From the NCBI GenBank assembly GCA_021778015.1, contig JAJYCX010000012.1:1-64000 (forward strand): DNA of 64,000 bases, written 5' to 3'. Numbering within the stretch: position 1 is the stretch's first letter; every line of letters starts with the position of its first letter. This stretch comes from Pseudomonadota bacterium (GTDB lineage Bacteria; Pseudomonadota; Gammaproteobacteria; UBA1113). Positions 1 to 9,162 of the stretch are shown here, piece after piece. The position numbers and the translations under genes were made by a program. The notes under the pieces are model-generated. The model did no database searches. It saw nothing but the letters and a program-made list of their open reading frames with translations, and was not told the DNA's origin.

Positions 1-31
1 CCGTTTCGGCCTTGGCACTAAATGTTTTCAT
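1..31 (-). CDS. rplM: 50S ribosomal protein L13, first codons only (partial)
   Basis: The minus strand begins with ATG at 31 and reads MKTFSAKAET before leaving the window. This matches the invariant start of bacterial L13 (MKTFxAKxETVKRDW). An AGGAAA ribosome-binding sequence lies about 9 bases before the ATG. L13 is an early-assembling protein of the large ribosomal subunit, and rpsI normally follows it. Only ten residues are visible, so the call rests on that start and the good ribosome-binding site. A TATAAT-like sequence at about 65-70, read on the minus strand, may belong to its promoter. Confidence 0.8.
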   Translation of the reverse strand, partial: MKTFSAKAET

Positions 32-222
32 GATAACTTTTCCTAAAATCTAAGCATTTTGCTTATTATATGTACAATTCTCGCTCTATTCTCGCCTTTC
101 TGTCGTTCTAAACCACAGACTTAGGCTAAAGACCCGCTATTCTACAAAATATAGGGACAATAAACAAGGGGGATAGCCGTAAAAGATTGGCTCAAACAGA
201 AATAAGCTTATTTCTATAATAA

Positions 223-738
223 TTAAGCGGCTGGGGTTGCATGAGGGCCATAGGTTATTCGTGCATCTTCGCCTCTAGCATCTTCCCCACTCCTTAGACT
301 TGCGAGCAACGCCAATGCCGCACGCCAATGCTCCAATTGTGCCCTACTAGTCTCTAACTCCTTTTGCAATTCAAGTAATATAGCATCTACTTTCGCGATT
401 TGTGTATCAGTGTTTCTTATTTCTGGCTCAACAGCGTCTCTATTGCGATCTCTTACAGAAGTCAACTTTCTAAATAACAGGTTCTTTTCATCCTTTGACC
501 TTGGCACTGCTTGTATTTTTCTTTCATAGTCATTTAGATTATTTAGTTTCGTCCAATATGTATCTAAATTTTTCTTACGATCATTAATTAGTTTTTTGCG
601 TTCAGCACAGCGATCACTGATATCAATCTCGTAGGCTACAACTATTCTTTCCAATCGTGCTATCTCATCTACAATCCGTGTACAAGGATTGTAGAATGAA
701 CTTCGCGGAGCTCCTTCAAGATACAATGCAGTCGTCAT
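223..738 (-). CDS. coiled-coil protein of unknown function (171 aa)
   Basis: I do not recognise this protein. It is very rich in Glu, Lys, Arg and Leu and looks almost wholly helical. Long heptad-like stretches run from about residue 25 to 150, and there is no signal peptide or membrane segment. I chose the ATG at 738 because AAAGGAGGAG lies six bases before it; the frame stays open 20 codons further upstream but without a comparable site. It lies 43 bases downstream of another coiled-coil gene on the same strand, so the two are probably co-transcribed. In this genomic setting a Dot/Icm substrate or a cytoplasmic structural protein are both possible, and neither can be shown from sequence. 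Confidence 0.6.
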   Translation of the reverse strand: MTTALYLEGAPRSSFYNPCTRIVDEIARLERIVVAYEIDISDRCAERKKLINDRKKNLDTYWTKLNNLNDYERKIQAVPRSKDEKNLLFRKLTSVRDRNRDAVEPEIRNTDTQIAKVDAILLELQKELETSRAQLEHWRAALALLASLRSGEDARGEDARITYGPHATPAA

Positions 739-781
739 ATCAACTCCTCCTTTAGCTATTGTGTAACTTACTAATCTATTG

Positions 782-2929
782 CTACCCGAACCTTGCACTG
801 ACCAAATCTAAGTGCGCCGTCCTTTCTATAACAGTCTGTGAAGGTGTCGAAACTGGCGGCTGACTATTTGGCTTGGCAAGGAATCCACATTTATCTAAAG
901 CCTGAGTTTGCGAGCATACAGGCCTTCTCCCACTTCTTTTTTCTACAGAAACAACGTGCGAAGAGGCATATTCATTGCGTTTAGGTGCTTCAACTTCCAT
1001 AGTTGCTATCAAAGAAGCTACATCTATCTCATTTGTAATAGCCTCTAGCTCACTGTTTATTTTATTTAATTGACGTTCTATCTCCTCCGTACGTGCAGTT
1101 ATCTTCCTTTCACTTGCGTCTATTTCTTTCCTACGTTCATTTCTTTTCTGTATCGAAAAATAGCGATTGATTGCAACGGGAATTAATGCCAAACCAGCAG
1201 TGAACAACGTGGCAACACCTAGCAACACATTTAGTCCCGAGCTGCGCTTTTTATTAGCTGCGACATCGAGCGCTTCAAGTTCTCTATTCAAGTCTTCTCT
1301 AGCTTCGACTAGCGATTCTTTTTCTTGAATAAGCGTTTCGCGCCTATTCACAAGTTGATTGTTTCGTTTCTGCTTAGGATCTTCTTCCCCTCTTATTTTA
1401 GAGTCGTTTTCATCCAAACGACAGAATGTATTGACTTGCGCTAACGCTGCTGTAAGCTCCGAGTCAGTAAAGAATATATGGGGTTGGGGGGTTGAAGAAT
1501 TTTCTCCATATTCATTTTCTATAGCCGTTACTTTTTCAAGCAGTCCTATTTTACCTAATTGCGGATCACCATTTATTTCGTATTCTATTTCTAGCATCCG
1601 TGAATCGATTGCTTTTGAACGGCTAGTAAAGAGCTTAACCAACACAGTCATATTTTTAGCTTCCCCATCAAGTTTTGTATGCTCATTGCGAAGCTCTGTA
1701 AGTTTAGCGCTAAGGTTATTATATTGTATGCGTTTTGGATTATCTCGAGATTCTATTATCATGTTTCTTGCAGCATAAGCCTCTTTCTTCTCTTCAATGG
1801 AATTAAAAAACTTTTCAGCTTTGAGTGGATCATAATAATGATACCCTTCTGCATCCCAATACCCGCTTTCACTAGGCTTACTTTTTGTAGAAATTAATTT
1901 AATAGGCGCACATTGCGGTTCCCCGTTTATATCCGTTAAATCTGAAACCAGTATTTCAAATTCACTGTATAGTTCAGGATCTGTTGTTGTGTGCAACTCA
2001 GCAATAATCTTTTCGCCTTGACGTGAAAACGATACAGCATAGTCAATACTACATAAATCGCCATTAGAGTTAAATTTGGGCTGATTTTCATCCATTAATC
2101 TTTTATGATAGCCATAAAGATTCTGTTGCATTAAACGAATAAAGCATGCAGCCTGCTCCGCAGTAAGCCCTAGATTCTTTTCAAATATATGACGAAGAAT
2201 ATTAATTTTGAGGGCCGCTTCTTCTTTTTGTAGTTCAGCTAGTTTATTAAGGCATTCTCGTTTTCCTGCTGCCAATAGACTTCTTTTTTCTTTCTCAGTG
2301 GGTTGTAGTTGTTTTCCTTGAAGTTGCGTTAATTCACCATCTATCCTATCAACTTCAATAGCACAAGACAACAATTCTTGTTTAATGTTAAATAAATCGA
2401 CATTCCATAGAATACTCAGTTTAACCCAGTTGATGTCTCTTTGTAGTTGTTCTAAAACTGGTTGAAGATTTTCTTGATTTTTGGTTAACTGCTCATCCAA
2501 CAAAAAAAATACAGGCCCAAGTTCTCGCTCTAAACTTTCTATTTTAGTCTCTAAATACTCTTTCTGCGTTATTTCTGCCGCTGTAAACTCAGTCCCCTTA
2601 CCTAGTAAAGGAGCTAACTCTTTTCGCGCTTGCTTCCATTCAGCGCTTAATCTGCGAGCTTTGCTCCAGTATTCACCAAAACCATCAATATAGCTTTCCG
2701 CTAAAGATTGCTCACTTACCCCATCATCAAAAGACATAGCGCCACGAAAAAAATCGCCGCCAAATCTAGAGAAGAAGAAACCATCATCTCCAGAATCATC
2801 TACTTCAGTAGTCCAAATACCATTTTGATCAAATTCAAATCTATAGCCATCTTTGTTTCTAGCTGCAAACAACCTTTGTTGCTCAAAAGTTATTATTTGA
2901 AACTTTGTATCTTTATCTGAAGCACTCAT
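782..2929 (-). CDS. large coiled-coil protein with a central hydrophobic hairpin (715 aa)
   Basis: I do not recognise the family. The N-terminal ~75 residues are acidic and aromatic-rich. Helical, charged segments typical of coiled coils follow at about 85-250, 400-460 and 515-560. A hydrophobic stretch at roughly 566-590 (LNVLLGVATLFTAGLALIPVA) could span or insert into a membrane, and another coiled coil runs to about residue 645. The last ~60 residues are polar and Pro/Ser-rich. The ATG at 2929 has AGAGG upstream. Long coiled coils plus a membrane hairpin recur in Legionella and Coxiella effectors, so this is a candidate substrate of the secretion system at the right end of the window. That role is inferred from context only; a structural protein of the bacterium itself is equally possible. 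Confidence 0.65.
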   Translation of the reverse strand: MSASDKDTKFQIITFEQQRLFAARNKDGYRFEFDQNGIWTTEVDDSGDDGFFFSRFGGDFFRGAMSFDDGVSEQSLAESYIDGFGEYWSKARRLSAEWKQARKELAPLLGKGTEFTAAEITQKEYLETKIESLERELGPVFFLLDEQLTKNQENLQPVLEQLQRDINWVKLSILWNVDLFNIKQELLSCAIEVDRIDGELTQLQGKQLQPTEKEKRSLLAAGKRECLNKLAELQKEEAALKINILRHIFEKNLGLTAEQAACFIRLMQQNLYGYHKRLMDENQPKFNSNGDLCSIDYAVSFSRQGEKIIAELHTTTDPELYSEFEILVSDLTDINGEPQCAPIKLISTKSKPSESGYWDAEGYHYYDPLKAEKFFNSIEEKKEAYAARNMIIESRDNPKRIQYNNLSAKLTELRNEHTKLDGEAKNMTVLVKLFTSRSKAIDSRMLEIEYEINGDPQLGKIGLLEKVTAIENEYGENSSTPQPHIFFTDSELTAALAQVNTFCRLDENDSKIRGEEDPKQKRNNQLVNRRETLIQEKESLVEAREDLNRELEALDVAANKKRSSGLNVLLGVATLFTAGLALIPVAINRYFSIQKRNERRKEIDASERKITARTEEIERQLNKINSELEAITNEIDVASLIATMEVEAPKRNEYASSHVVSVEKRSGRRPVCSQTQALDKCGFLAKPNSQPPVSTPSQTVIERTAHLDLVSARFG

Positions 2930-3201
2930 GACACACCTCTCTGTGAATCAACTATTACCGTTATCTTAACTATAGCAAGTGTATATTAAGGAAACCTTAA
3001 ATACCATTCGTTTATAGAATAATTTCTTGAGTGTATTGAGGAATTAAAATTTATTTTATTAATCGGTCGGTCTAAATGGGATGGCATTCATGACAACAAC
3101 AGAAAATAGATATTCATTCTTCTAGACTATCGCCAAAGGAACAGCTATAAAAACAGTATAACCGTCCCTTATGGGTTATTTATGGTACTTTTACTAAGTT
3201 A

Positions 3202-3336
3202 TTACATGCTACTTATTAATTGCATTGCACCTTGAACGGTGTCACCAATTCTAGCACTAGCACTGCAACCCGTTAAACTTAAAAATAGCACCACTATAGC
3301 TAAAAGCGTATAGCTTTTTTTATAGATCTTCGTCAT
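3202..3336 (-). CDS. small entericidin-like lipoprotein, copy 1 (44 aa)
   Basis: A 44-codon gene starts at ATG 3336 with AAAGGAG 8 bases before it. The product is a charged MTKIYKKSY start, a hydrophobic core (TLLAIVVLFLSL), a lipobox LTGC with the lipidated Cys at residue 24, and only 20 mature residues. It should be a tiny lipoprotein. The architecture resembles the entericidin (EcnA/EcnB) group, but the mature part is too short for a firm family call. Copy 2 starts 222 bases upstream on the same strand and has an almost identical first 26 residues and leader. Confidence 0.6.
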   Translation of the reverse strand: MTKIYKKSYTLLAIVVLFLSLTGCSASARIGDTVQGAMQLISSM

Positions 3337-3423
3337 TATAAAACTCCTTTGTTTGACAAATTACCGTTTAGGTAAAGCTAGTATAGTACATTTTAAAAAT
3401 TATGCTGCTTTTACAATAAGTTA

Positions 3424-3558
3424 TTACATACTACTTATGAATTGCGACGCGCCTTTAAACATAGTATCAACGCTAATACCGGCACTGCAACCCGTTAAAC
3501 TTAAAAATAGTACCACTATGGCTAAAAGCGTATAGCTCTTTTTATAGATCTTTGTCAT
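3424..3558 (-). CDS. small entericidin-like lipoprotein, copy 2 (44 aa)
   Basis: This tandem paralogue of the neighbouring 44-residue lipoprotein has the same length. The first 26 residues, including the LTGC lipobox, are identical. The mature part then diverges but shares a final SSM. The ATG at 3558 is preceded by AAAGGGG. The sequence upstream of both copies is conserved, including a TATA(A/C)T candidate -10 followed by a CTTTAC-type stretch, so the duplicated unit included the promoter. Function is unknown. Small lipoproteins of this size usually sit in the envelope, and some are stress or toxin-antidote proteins. Confidence 0.6.
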   Translation of the reverse strand: MTKIYKKSYTLLAIVVLFLSLTGCSAGISVDTMFKGASQFISSM

Positions 3559-3757
3559 GATAAACCCCTTTGTTTCAAAAATAACCATTTAGTAAAGTTA
3601 TTATAGTACATTTTTTATACAAAAGAGACGTCTATATCTTTGAATGGGTTAGGCTCAATTTGATATAAATACTTGAATATGGCTTGAAATAGACCAATAA
3701 AGACCGAATTCAACTGAATTCGGTCGTTATCAAAGATTGGGGCCGTATGACTGGACT

Positions 3758-4081
3758 TTATTGTGCTTTTACAATCAGGTTATTGTGTACCGTCTTCACT
3801 CCTTCGACCTTGCTGGTTACTTCACCTGCACGGATGACTTGAGCTTCATTCTTTACAAAACCACTGAGTTGCACCGCTCCCTTGAAGGTTTCAACGCTGA
3901 TGCTGCCGCTGGATACTTGTTTATCCCCCAATAAGGCTGTTTTTACCTTAGTGGTAATGGCGCTATCGTCTATATATTCACCCGTGCTTTCACTTGTAGG
4001 TGTAGCATGACAAGCCATTAAACTTAAAAATAACACCAATATGGCGAGAATCGAATAACCTTTTTTATGCCCTTTAGTCAT
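3758..4081 (-). CDS. BON-domain lipoprotein (107 aa)
   Basis: The product has a lipoprotein signal (MTKGHKKGYSILAILVLFLS, lipobox LMAC, Cys 24). One BON domain follows at residues ~36-105, with the typical DSAITTKVKTALL start and a GAVQLSGFV core, then VKTVHNNL. BON proteins (OsmY/DolP type) bind phospholipid and protect the outer membrane under stress. The signal sequence and leader (AAAGGGGTTTACTATG) are clearly related to those of the two 44-residue lipoproteins just downstream. The three therefore appear to share a duplicated promoter and secretion signal joined to different mature parts. Confidence 0.85.
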   Translation of the reverse strand: MTKGHKKGYSILAILVLFLSLMACHATPTSESTGEYIDDSAITTKVKTALLGDKQVSSGSISVETFKGAVQLSGFVKNEAQVIRAGEVTSKVEGVKTVHNNLIVKAQ

Positions 4082-4245
4082 AGTAAACCCCTTTGTTTCA
4101 ATAACATTGTCTTAAGATAAATTATTGTACTGCATTTAGAGAGATGGGGGAAGGGTATCTCAAAAAGATGGCCTTTTATCCGCCCCTCAACTAAAAGAAT
4201 TTTAATTATATGTTTTTTTGAATTAAAGTGCGTTATAATATGCGC

Positions 4246-4274
4246 TTGACAACATATGTTTTTAAGGTTATAAT
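4246..4274 (+). promoter_or_regulatory. promoter and candidate operator of the toxin-antitoxin pair
   Basis: A near-consensus sigma-70 promoter is visible: TTGACA at 4246-4251, a 17-base spacer, and TATAAT at 4269-4274. The toxin ATG is at 4280, only five bases after the -10 box, so transcription would start at or next to the start codon and the message would be leaderless or nearly so. The spacer begins with the palindrome AACATATGTT (4251-4260), a plausible binding site for the antitoxin as autorepressor. Confidence 0.7.
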
Positions 4275-4279
4275 TTACC

Positions 4280-4633
4280 ATGGGTTGGGTTATTCGGTTT
4301 CACGACGCTTTCAATTCAGAATTTGATGCACTTACAGAAGAAGTACAGGATGAACTCCTTTCTTGTGCCGCATTGTTGGAACGATTTGGCCCTACTTTGG
4401 GAAGACCCCGCGTAGATACCCTAAATGGATCCAAATATAGCAACATGAAAGAGTTGCGCTTCCAAGTTGGGGATGGGGTGTGGCGAGTTGCATTTGCTTT
4501 CGATACCAAACGCGATGGGGTTTTATTGATAGCGGGAAATAAATCAGGTATCAGCCAGAAGCGATTTTATAAAAATTTAATAAAAAAAGCAGATGACCGA
4601 TTTACTGAGCATCTTAAACTTTTTGAGGTATAA
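4280..4633 (+). CDS. HigB/RelE-family toxin, Gp49-like (117 aa)
   Basis: The protein follows the pattern of the phage-derived Gp49-like/HigB toxins: a WVIRFHDAF start, a GPTLGRPRVDTL segment, NMKELRF, WRVAFAFD, then AGNKSG and RFYKNLI near the end. These are ribosome-dependent mRNA endonucleases of the RelE fold that slow translation. The first ATG must be the start because the family's conserved N-terminal strand begins there. An XRE-type antitoxin gene follows four bases later. Toxin-before-antitoxin order is typical of higBA rather than relBE. No normal ribosome-binding site precedes the ATG, which fits a leaderless message. Confidence 0.88.
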   Translation: MGWVIRFHDAFNSEFDALTEEVQDELLSCAALLERFGPTLGRPRVDTLNGSKYSNMKELRFQVGDGVWRVAFAFDTKRDGVLLIAGNKSGISQKRFYKNLIKKADDRFTEHLKLFEV

Positions 4634-4637
4634 GATT

Positions 4638-4955
4638 ATGACCAAAACATTGAAAGATAAATTGAATGCGCTGCCTGAAAAAAAGCGTAATAAAATACTG
4701 CGCAGAGCAAATGAGCTTATTCAAGAAGAGCTAAACCTAAGAAGCCTGCGTAATTTACGAGAAAAAACACAAGAACAAATGGCCGCTCTACTGAAAAAAA
4801 GGCAAGAGGAAATTTCACGATTTGAAAAACGAGACGATTTTCTAGTCTCTACTTTAAGCGAATACATTGAGGCTTTAGGCGGTCATTTAAGGCTCATTGT
4901 AGAATTTGATGATTCACCGCCAATTTTATTAAATAATCCCGCACATCCCCTTTAG
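4638..4955 (+). CDS. XRE-family antitoxin, HigA-like (105 aa)
   Basis: The ATG at 4638 lies four bases after the toxin stop. The frame is open upstream within the toxin gene, but this start gives the usual antitoxin beginning. The first ~45 residues are a charged helix. A helix-turn-helix follows at about residues 36-70 (LREKTQEQMAALLKKRQEEI), then SRFEKRDDFLVSTLSEYIEALGG and LRLIVEF, which are hallmarks of the XRE antitoxins paired with Gp49-like toxins. It should neutralise the toxin and repress the shared promoter. Its stop overlaps the stop of the convergent glmM gene by four bases. Confidence 0.88.
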   Translation: MTKTLKDKLNALPEKKRNKILRRANELIQEELNLRSLRNLREKTQEQMAALLKKRQEEISRFEKRDDFLVSTLSEYIEALGGHLRLIVEFDDSPPILLNNPAHPL

Positions 4956-6286
4956 ACTCCCGCCAAAATCGTCTGAATTTGTGCCGCTAAGGTTTCTGCA
5001 TATGCTTTCGTATGGATGGCATCTTTGCCTTCTACCATGACACGTATCAAAGGCTCTGTGCCCGAGGCGCGCAATAATACGCGACCGTGACCGGCTAATT
5101 GCTGTTCTATAGCTGCGACGGCTTCTTTGATAGCCACTGAGCTTAAATCCGGTTTACCGCCTGCATGGCGTACGTTGATCATCACTTGCGGATACTTAAC
5201 CATGCCATTTTTTAATTCGGACAAAGGCTTTCTAGCCTTAACCATGGCTTGTAAGATCAGCAATGCTGACACGATGCCATCGCCCGTAGTGCCATACTGT
5301 AAATGCAATATATGCCCTGAAGATTCGCCACCCAAAAACCAATTACGTTCTTGCAAAGCTTCTAAAACATAGCGATCGCCTACATTGGCACGATAGAAAG
5401 GAACTTGTTTTGCGGCTAAAGCTTCGACTAAGCCTAAATTACTCATCAAAGTGCCGACCACGCCGGGCAATTCTTTCTGCTCTCTCAGTTGATGCGCGGC
5501 TAAGATCCACAATAATTCATCGCCATCGACAACCACACCATCGCCATCCACCATCATAACCCGATCACCATCGCCATCAAAAGCAATGCCGAGGTGCGCT
5601 TCTTTTTCTTTAACCGCTTGTTGCAAAGCGCGTAAATCGGTAGCGCCACAAGCAGCATTGATGTTGCGTCCGTCGGGTGTAATATGCAAACTGTGTACCG
5701 TAGCACCCAAGTCACTCAATAAAGCAGGCGCTAAACGATAGGTGGCGCCATGTGCGCAATCTAGCACTAACTCTAATCCCGCCAAAGCCTGCGGTGCAAA
5801 AAACGTTTGACAATGCTGTGCGTAAGTTTGCGCTAAGCTAGGATCAGATTCTATTTGTCCAGGTTTTGCCGCTAAAGGTATGGTTGCAATATGGTCTACA
5901 GCTGTTTCGATGGCTGTTTCAGCCTCGTCGCTTAACTTAAAACCATCACTACAAAAAAACTTAATGCCATTATCATAATAGGGATTGTGTGAAGCGCTGA
6001 TCACTACGCCTAGGTTAAAATCGTTGTGCTTACACAGAAAAGCAATCGCAGGCGTAGGCAATACACCGGCTAAAATAACATGATGACCCTGTGCCGCTAA
6101 GCCTGCAGCAACAGCATCACCCAACATGGCGCTAGATTCGCGAGTATCTAAGCCAATGACGATAGGTTTACCCTGATTTTGTATCACACTACCTACAGCT
6201 CGCCCTAAGGACGACAACCACTCTACCGTCATCGGTGCTGCACCGACTCTTGCACGTATACCGTCTGTACCAAAATATTTTTTCAT
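4952..6286 (-). CDS. glmM: phosphoglucosamine mutase
   Basis: GlmM interconverts glucosamine-6-phosphate and glucosamine-1-phosphate, the second step towards UDP-GlcNAc for peptidoglycan and LPS. At 444 residues it has the usual length. It begins KKYFGTDGIR and carries the phosphoserine loop SASHNP (Ser 99), the Mg-binding loop DGDGDR (237-242), the sugar-binding GGESSGH loop, and the C-terminal phosphate-binding RASGTEP. The gene starts with an ATGA overlap with folP and is last in the rlmE-ftsH-folP-glmM operon, the order seen in E. coli and most gammaproteobacteria. It converges on the toxin-antitoxin pair with a four-base overlap of stop codons. Confidence 0.97.
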   Translation of the reverse strand: MKKYFGTDGIRARVGAAPMTVEWLSSLGRAVGSVIQNQGKPIVIGLDTRESSAMLGDAVAAGLAAQGHHVILAGVLPTPAIAFLCKHNDFNLGVVISASHNPYYDNGIKFFCSDGFKLSDEAETAIETAVDHIATIPLAAKPGQIESDPSLAQTYAQHCQTFFAPQALAGLELVLDCAHGATYRLAPALLSDLGATVHSLHITPDGRNINAACGATDLRALQQAVKEKEAHLGIAFDGDGDRVMMVDGDGVVVDGDELLWILAAHQLREQKELPGVVGTLMSNLGLVEALAAKQVPFYRANVGDRYVLEALQERNWFLGGESSGHILHLQYGTTGDGIVSALLILQAMVKARKPLSELKNGMVKYPQVMINVRHAGGKPDLSSVAIKEAVAAIEQQLAGHGRVLLRASGTEPLIRVMVEGKDAIHTKAYAETLAAQIQTILAGV

Positions 6287-7089
6287 GATAATTCTATTGC
6301 TCGTATGATTTTTAAGGCTTGCACGGTAGGCGCCACGTCATGCACACGCACTATACGCGCTCCGTGTTGATAAGCGATTATTATCGCTGCTAAGGACCCT
6401 GCTAAGCGTTCTTCTTGAGGCAAACCCAATACATCACCTATAAAAGTTTTACGTGATACACCCACTAAAAGGGGGTAATTGGCGGCGCACAGTTTGTTTA
6501 ACTGTTTTAGCAATACTAAGTTCTGCTCTGTTGTTTTACCAAAGTGGCCATTACCTATGCCTGGATCTAAAACGATGCGTTGTTTGGCTATGCCTGCCGC
6601 TACACAGGCTTCGGCTCTGTCCCATAAAAATTGGCCAATGATTTTGATATCCCTACCATCGCCTTGATGCATTAAACACACACCCGCATCACTGTTAGCA
6701 ACAGTTGCTAATGCACCTTCATAGGCTAAAGCGCGTGTATCATTGATAATGCTTGCCCCTTCGTTCAATACTGCTTGCATCACTTTGGGTTGAGATGTGT
6801 CTATAGAAATAGGCACTGCTACGCGGCTTACTAAGGCGCGCAAGACCGGTAATAAACGTTCTAATTCTTCTTCGGCGCTAATGGTTGTGGTTGTCTGTTG
6901 TGGATTGGTGGGCTCTGCGCCTAAATCTATGATAGCAGCACCTTCTCTGACCATATTCAGCGCTTGTGCTACGCTTTCATCTACAGAGGGCCTATAACTG
7001 ATACTGGCAAAAGAAGCAGGATGCAAATTAACCACACCCATTACTATGGGTTGTGACAGATCTAAATTGTAAGCACCACATTGCCACAT
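6283..7089 (-). CDS. folP: dihydropteroate synthase, divergent in both flexible loops
   Basis: DHPS joins p-aminobenzoate to the pterin pyrophosphate in folate synthesis. The TIM-barrel framework is recognisable: MGVVNL, ISIDTS, INDTRAL, LMHQG, DPGIG, the LLVGVSRKTFIG strand with its Ser-Arg-Lys, and RVHDV at the end. The two substrate loops are abnormal. The usual TPDSFSDGG reads HPASFASIS, and the usual GGESTRPG reads GAEPTNPQQ, so the loop-2 Arg is Asn. Three extra residues break the DPGIGFGKT motif. The gene sits in the canonical operon slot between ftsH and glmM, so it is probably the organism's DHPS rather than a paralogue. No clear ribosome-binding site precedes the ATG. Confidence 0.9.
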   Translation of the reverse strand: MWQCGAYNLDLSQPIVMGVVNLHPASFASISYRPSVDESVAQALNMVREGAAIIDLGAEPTNPQQTTTTISAEEELERLLPVLRALVSRVAVPISIDTSQPKVMQAVLNEGASIINDTRALAYEGALATVANSDAGVCLMHQGDGRDIKIIGQFLWDRAEACVAAGIAKQRIVLDPGIGNGHFGKTTEQNLVLLKQLNKLCAANYPLLVGVSRKTFIGDVLGLPQEERLAGSLAAIIIAYQHGARIVRVHDVAPTVQALKIIRAIELS

Positions 7090-7099
7090 GCAAGAAAAC

Positions 7100-9055
7100 C
7101 TATACTAAGCCATCTTGTTTTTTGGGATCTGTAGGGTATCCATCTGGCTTTGCTTTATCGTCCGTGCCTGCCGCATCGGCAACTTGTACTGCATCACCTC
7201 CAGTAGGTCCACCCAGATCGGATTCAACCCAACCCTTAGGTGGTTGCGGCACACGGCCTGCCATTAAATCTTTCAATTGAATTTCATCGATGGTCTCATA
7301 TTTGATTAAGGCTTCCGCCATCAAATGCAGAATTTGTGTTTTTTCCACCAAAATAGCTTTAGCGCGGGCATAAGATTCTTCGATGATGATCTTCACTTCG
7401 GCATCGATCAATGCGGCTGTGCCTTCAGAGATGTCTTGAGTACGAGTCATTGAACGACCCAAAAAAACTTCGCCTTGTTCTTCGCCAAATACAATGGGGC
7501 CCAATTTGGTAGAAAAACCCCATTTGGTCACCATGCTGCGCGCGATTTGTGTAGCACGTTCCATATCATTAGAAGCACCTGTGGTTACACCCATTTCACC
7601 AAAAATGAGTTCTTCGGCGATACGGCCACCAAATAAACTGCATAATTGGCTCAGCAACCGTTGTTTAGAATGGCTATAGCGATCTTGCTCCGGCAAAAAC
7701 ATGGTAACACCCAAAGCTCTGCCGCGTGGAATGATCGTTACTTTATAAACGGGATCATGATCCGGTACACTCAATCCAACGATGGCATGTCCAGATTCGT
7801 GATAAGCGGTTAACTTCTTCTCCTCACTGCTCATCACCATGGAGTGACGCTCAGCGCCCATTAAGATCTTATCTTTGGCATATTCTAGTTCTTTCATTTC
7901 CACCAAGCGCTTATTGGCTTTGGCCGCAAACAAAGCCGCCTCATTCACCAAATTAGCAAGATCCGCACCGGAAAAACCGGGGGTACCACGAGCAATCACG
8001 CCGGGCCTTACATCCTCCGCCAAAGGTACTTTGCGCAAATGCACATTCAAGATTTGTTCGCGACCACGTACATCGGGCAGAGGTACTACCACTTGACGGT
8101 CAAAACGACCCGGTCGCAATAAGGCAGGATCTAGCACGTCAGGACGGTTGGTGGCAGCAATGACGATTACGCCTTCATTGCCCTCGAAACCATCCATTTC
8201 TACCAATAATTGATTTAGCGTCTGTTCACGTTCATCGTGACCACCGCCTAAACCCGCGCCTCTATGACGACCTACAGCATCGATTTCATCGATGAAAATA
8301 ATACAAGGCGCGCTTTTCTTAGCTTGTTCGAACATATCGCGCACCCGCGATGCACCCACGCCCACAAACATTTCCACAAAGTCGGAACCGGAAATGGTAA
8401 AGAATGGCACTTTAGCCTCACCCGCCACAGCGCGTGCTAGTAAGGTTTTACCAGTCCCCGGAGGACCTACCATTAACACGCCGCGCGGAATACGGCCACC
8501 TAAGCGCTGAAATTTACCTGGGTCGCGTAGAAAATCTACCAATTCGGAAACTTCTTCTTTAGCCTCGTCTGCGCCCGCCACATCGGCAAAGGTGACTTTA
8601 ACCTGATCTTCCGTCAATAAACGTGCTCGGCTACGACCAAAAGACATCGCACCACGGCCAGCACCGCCGCCGCCTTGCATTTGTCGCATGAAGAAAATCC
8701 AAATACCGATAAACAACAATAAAGGGAACCAATTGATGAAAATACGCATTAACAGCGGTTGGCTTTCTGGCAATTTACCTTTAACATCTACACCCTTACG
8801 CAATAAATCACGAACCAAATCTTGTGGTCCAGTAGGAATAATGGTGTAAATTTGTTGATTGGATTTGGTGACACCTATGATTTGGCCTTCCGTAAACACG
8901 GCTGAAGTCAGATCATTCTTGTCTGCCCTATCTAAAAATTGGGTAAAAGATACCTGGGTAGTAGGCTCGGTTTTGGGGCCAAAATTACTAAAAACGGAGG
9001 CCAATATAATGACGATAATCGACCAAATGATTAAATTTTTCAGCATGTCGTTCAA
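7100..9055 (-). CDS. ftsH: ATP-dependent zinc metalloprotease FtsH
   Basis: FtsH is the membrane-anchored AAA+ protease that degrades misassembled membrane proteins and regulators such as LpxC. Two N-terminal membrane segments flank a periplasmic domain. GPPGTGKT (about 197-204) and IIFIDEID form the ATPase site, and HESGH (about 419-423) binds zinc. The C-terminal tail is long and acidic/Pro-rich. I place the start at TTG 9055, giving (M)[10 protein letters not shown], because AAAGGAG lies seven bases before it and many FtsH proteins start MND. The frame also has a GTG at 9076, upstream of that site, and an ATG at 9046. Length is then 651 residues, normal for the family. Confidence 0.96.
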   Translation of the reverse strand: MNDMLKNLIIWSIIVIILASVFSNFGPKTEPTTQVSFTQFLDRADKNDLTSAVFTEGQIIGVTKSNQQIYTIIPTGPQDLVRDLLRKGVDVKGKLPESQPLLMRIFINWFPLLLFIGIWIFFMRQMQGGGGAGRGAMSFGRSRARLLTEDQVKVTFADVAGADEAKEEVSELVDFLRDPGKFQRLGGRIPRGVLMVGPPGTGKTLLARAVAGEAKVPFFTISGSDFVEMFVGVGASRVRDMFEQAKKSAPCIIFIDEIDAVGRHRGAGLGGGHDEREQTLNQLLVEMDGFEGNEGVIVIAATNRPDVLDPALLRPGRFDRQVVVPLPDVRGREQILNVHLRKVPLAEDVRPGVIARGTPGFSGADLANLVNEAALFAAKANKRLVEMKELEYAKDKILMGAERHSMVMSSEEKKLTAYHESGHAIVGLSVPDHDPVYKVTIIPRGRALGVTMFLPEQDRYSHSKQRLLSQLCSLFGGRIAEELIFGEMGVTTGASNDMERATQIARSMVTKWGFSTKLGPIVFGEEQGEVFLGRSMTRTQDISEGTAALIDAEVKIIIEESYARAKAILVEKTQILHLMAEALIKYETIDEIQLKDLMAGRVPQPPKGWVESDLGGPTGGDAVQVADAAGTDDKAKPDGYPTDPKKQDGLV

Positions 9056-9162
9056 AGTTAGCGCTCCTTTATGCACCGGATTGCAAATATATTTATAGAG
9101 AATGTGCTAGTTTACGCCAAAATGAGCTAAAGCGCAAAGAGCAAACATGATTATTTTTTGGT

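Noticed and set aside
4078..4281. 67-codon minus-strand open frame between the BON lipoprotein and the toxin gene
   Set aside because: It overlaps the toxin-antitoxin promoter and the BON start, has no ribosome-binding site and its translation has no recognisable features.
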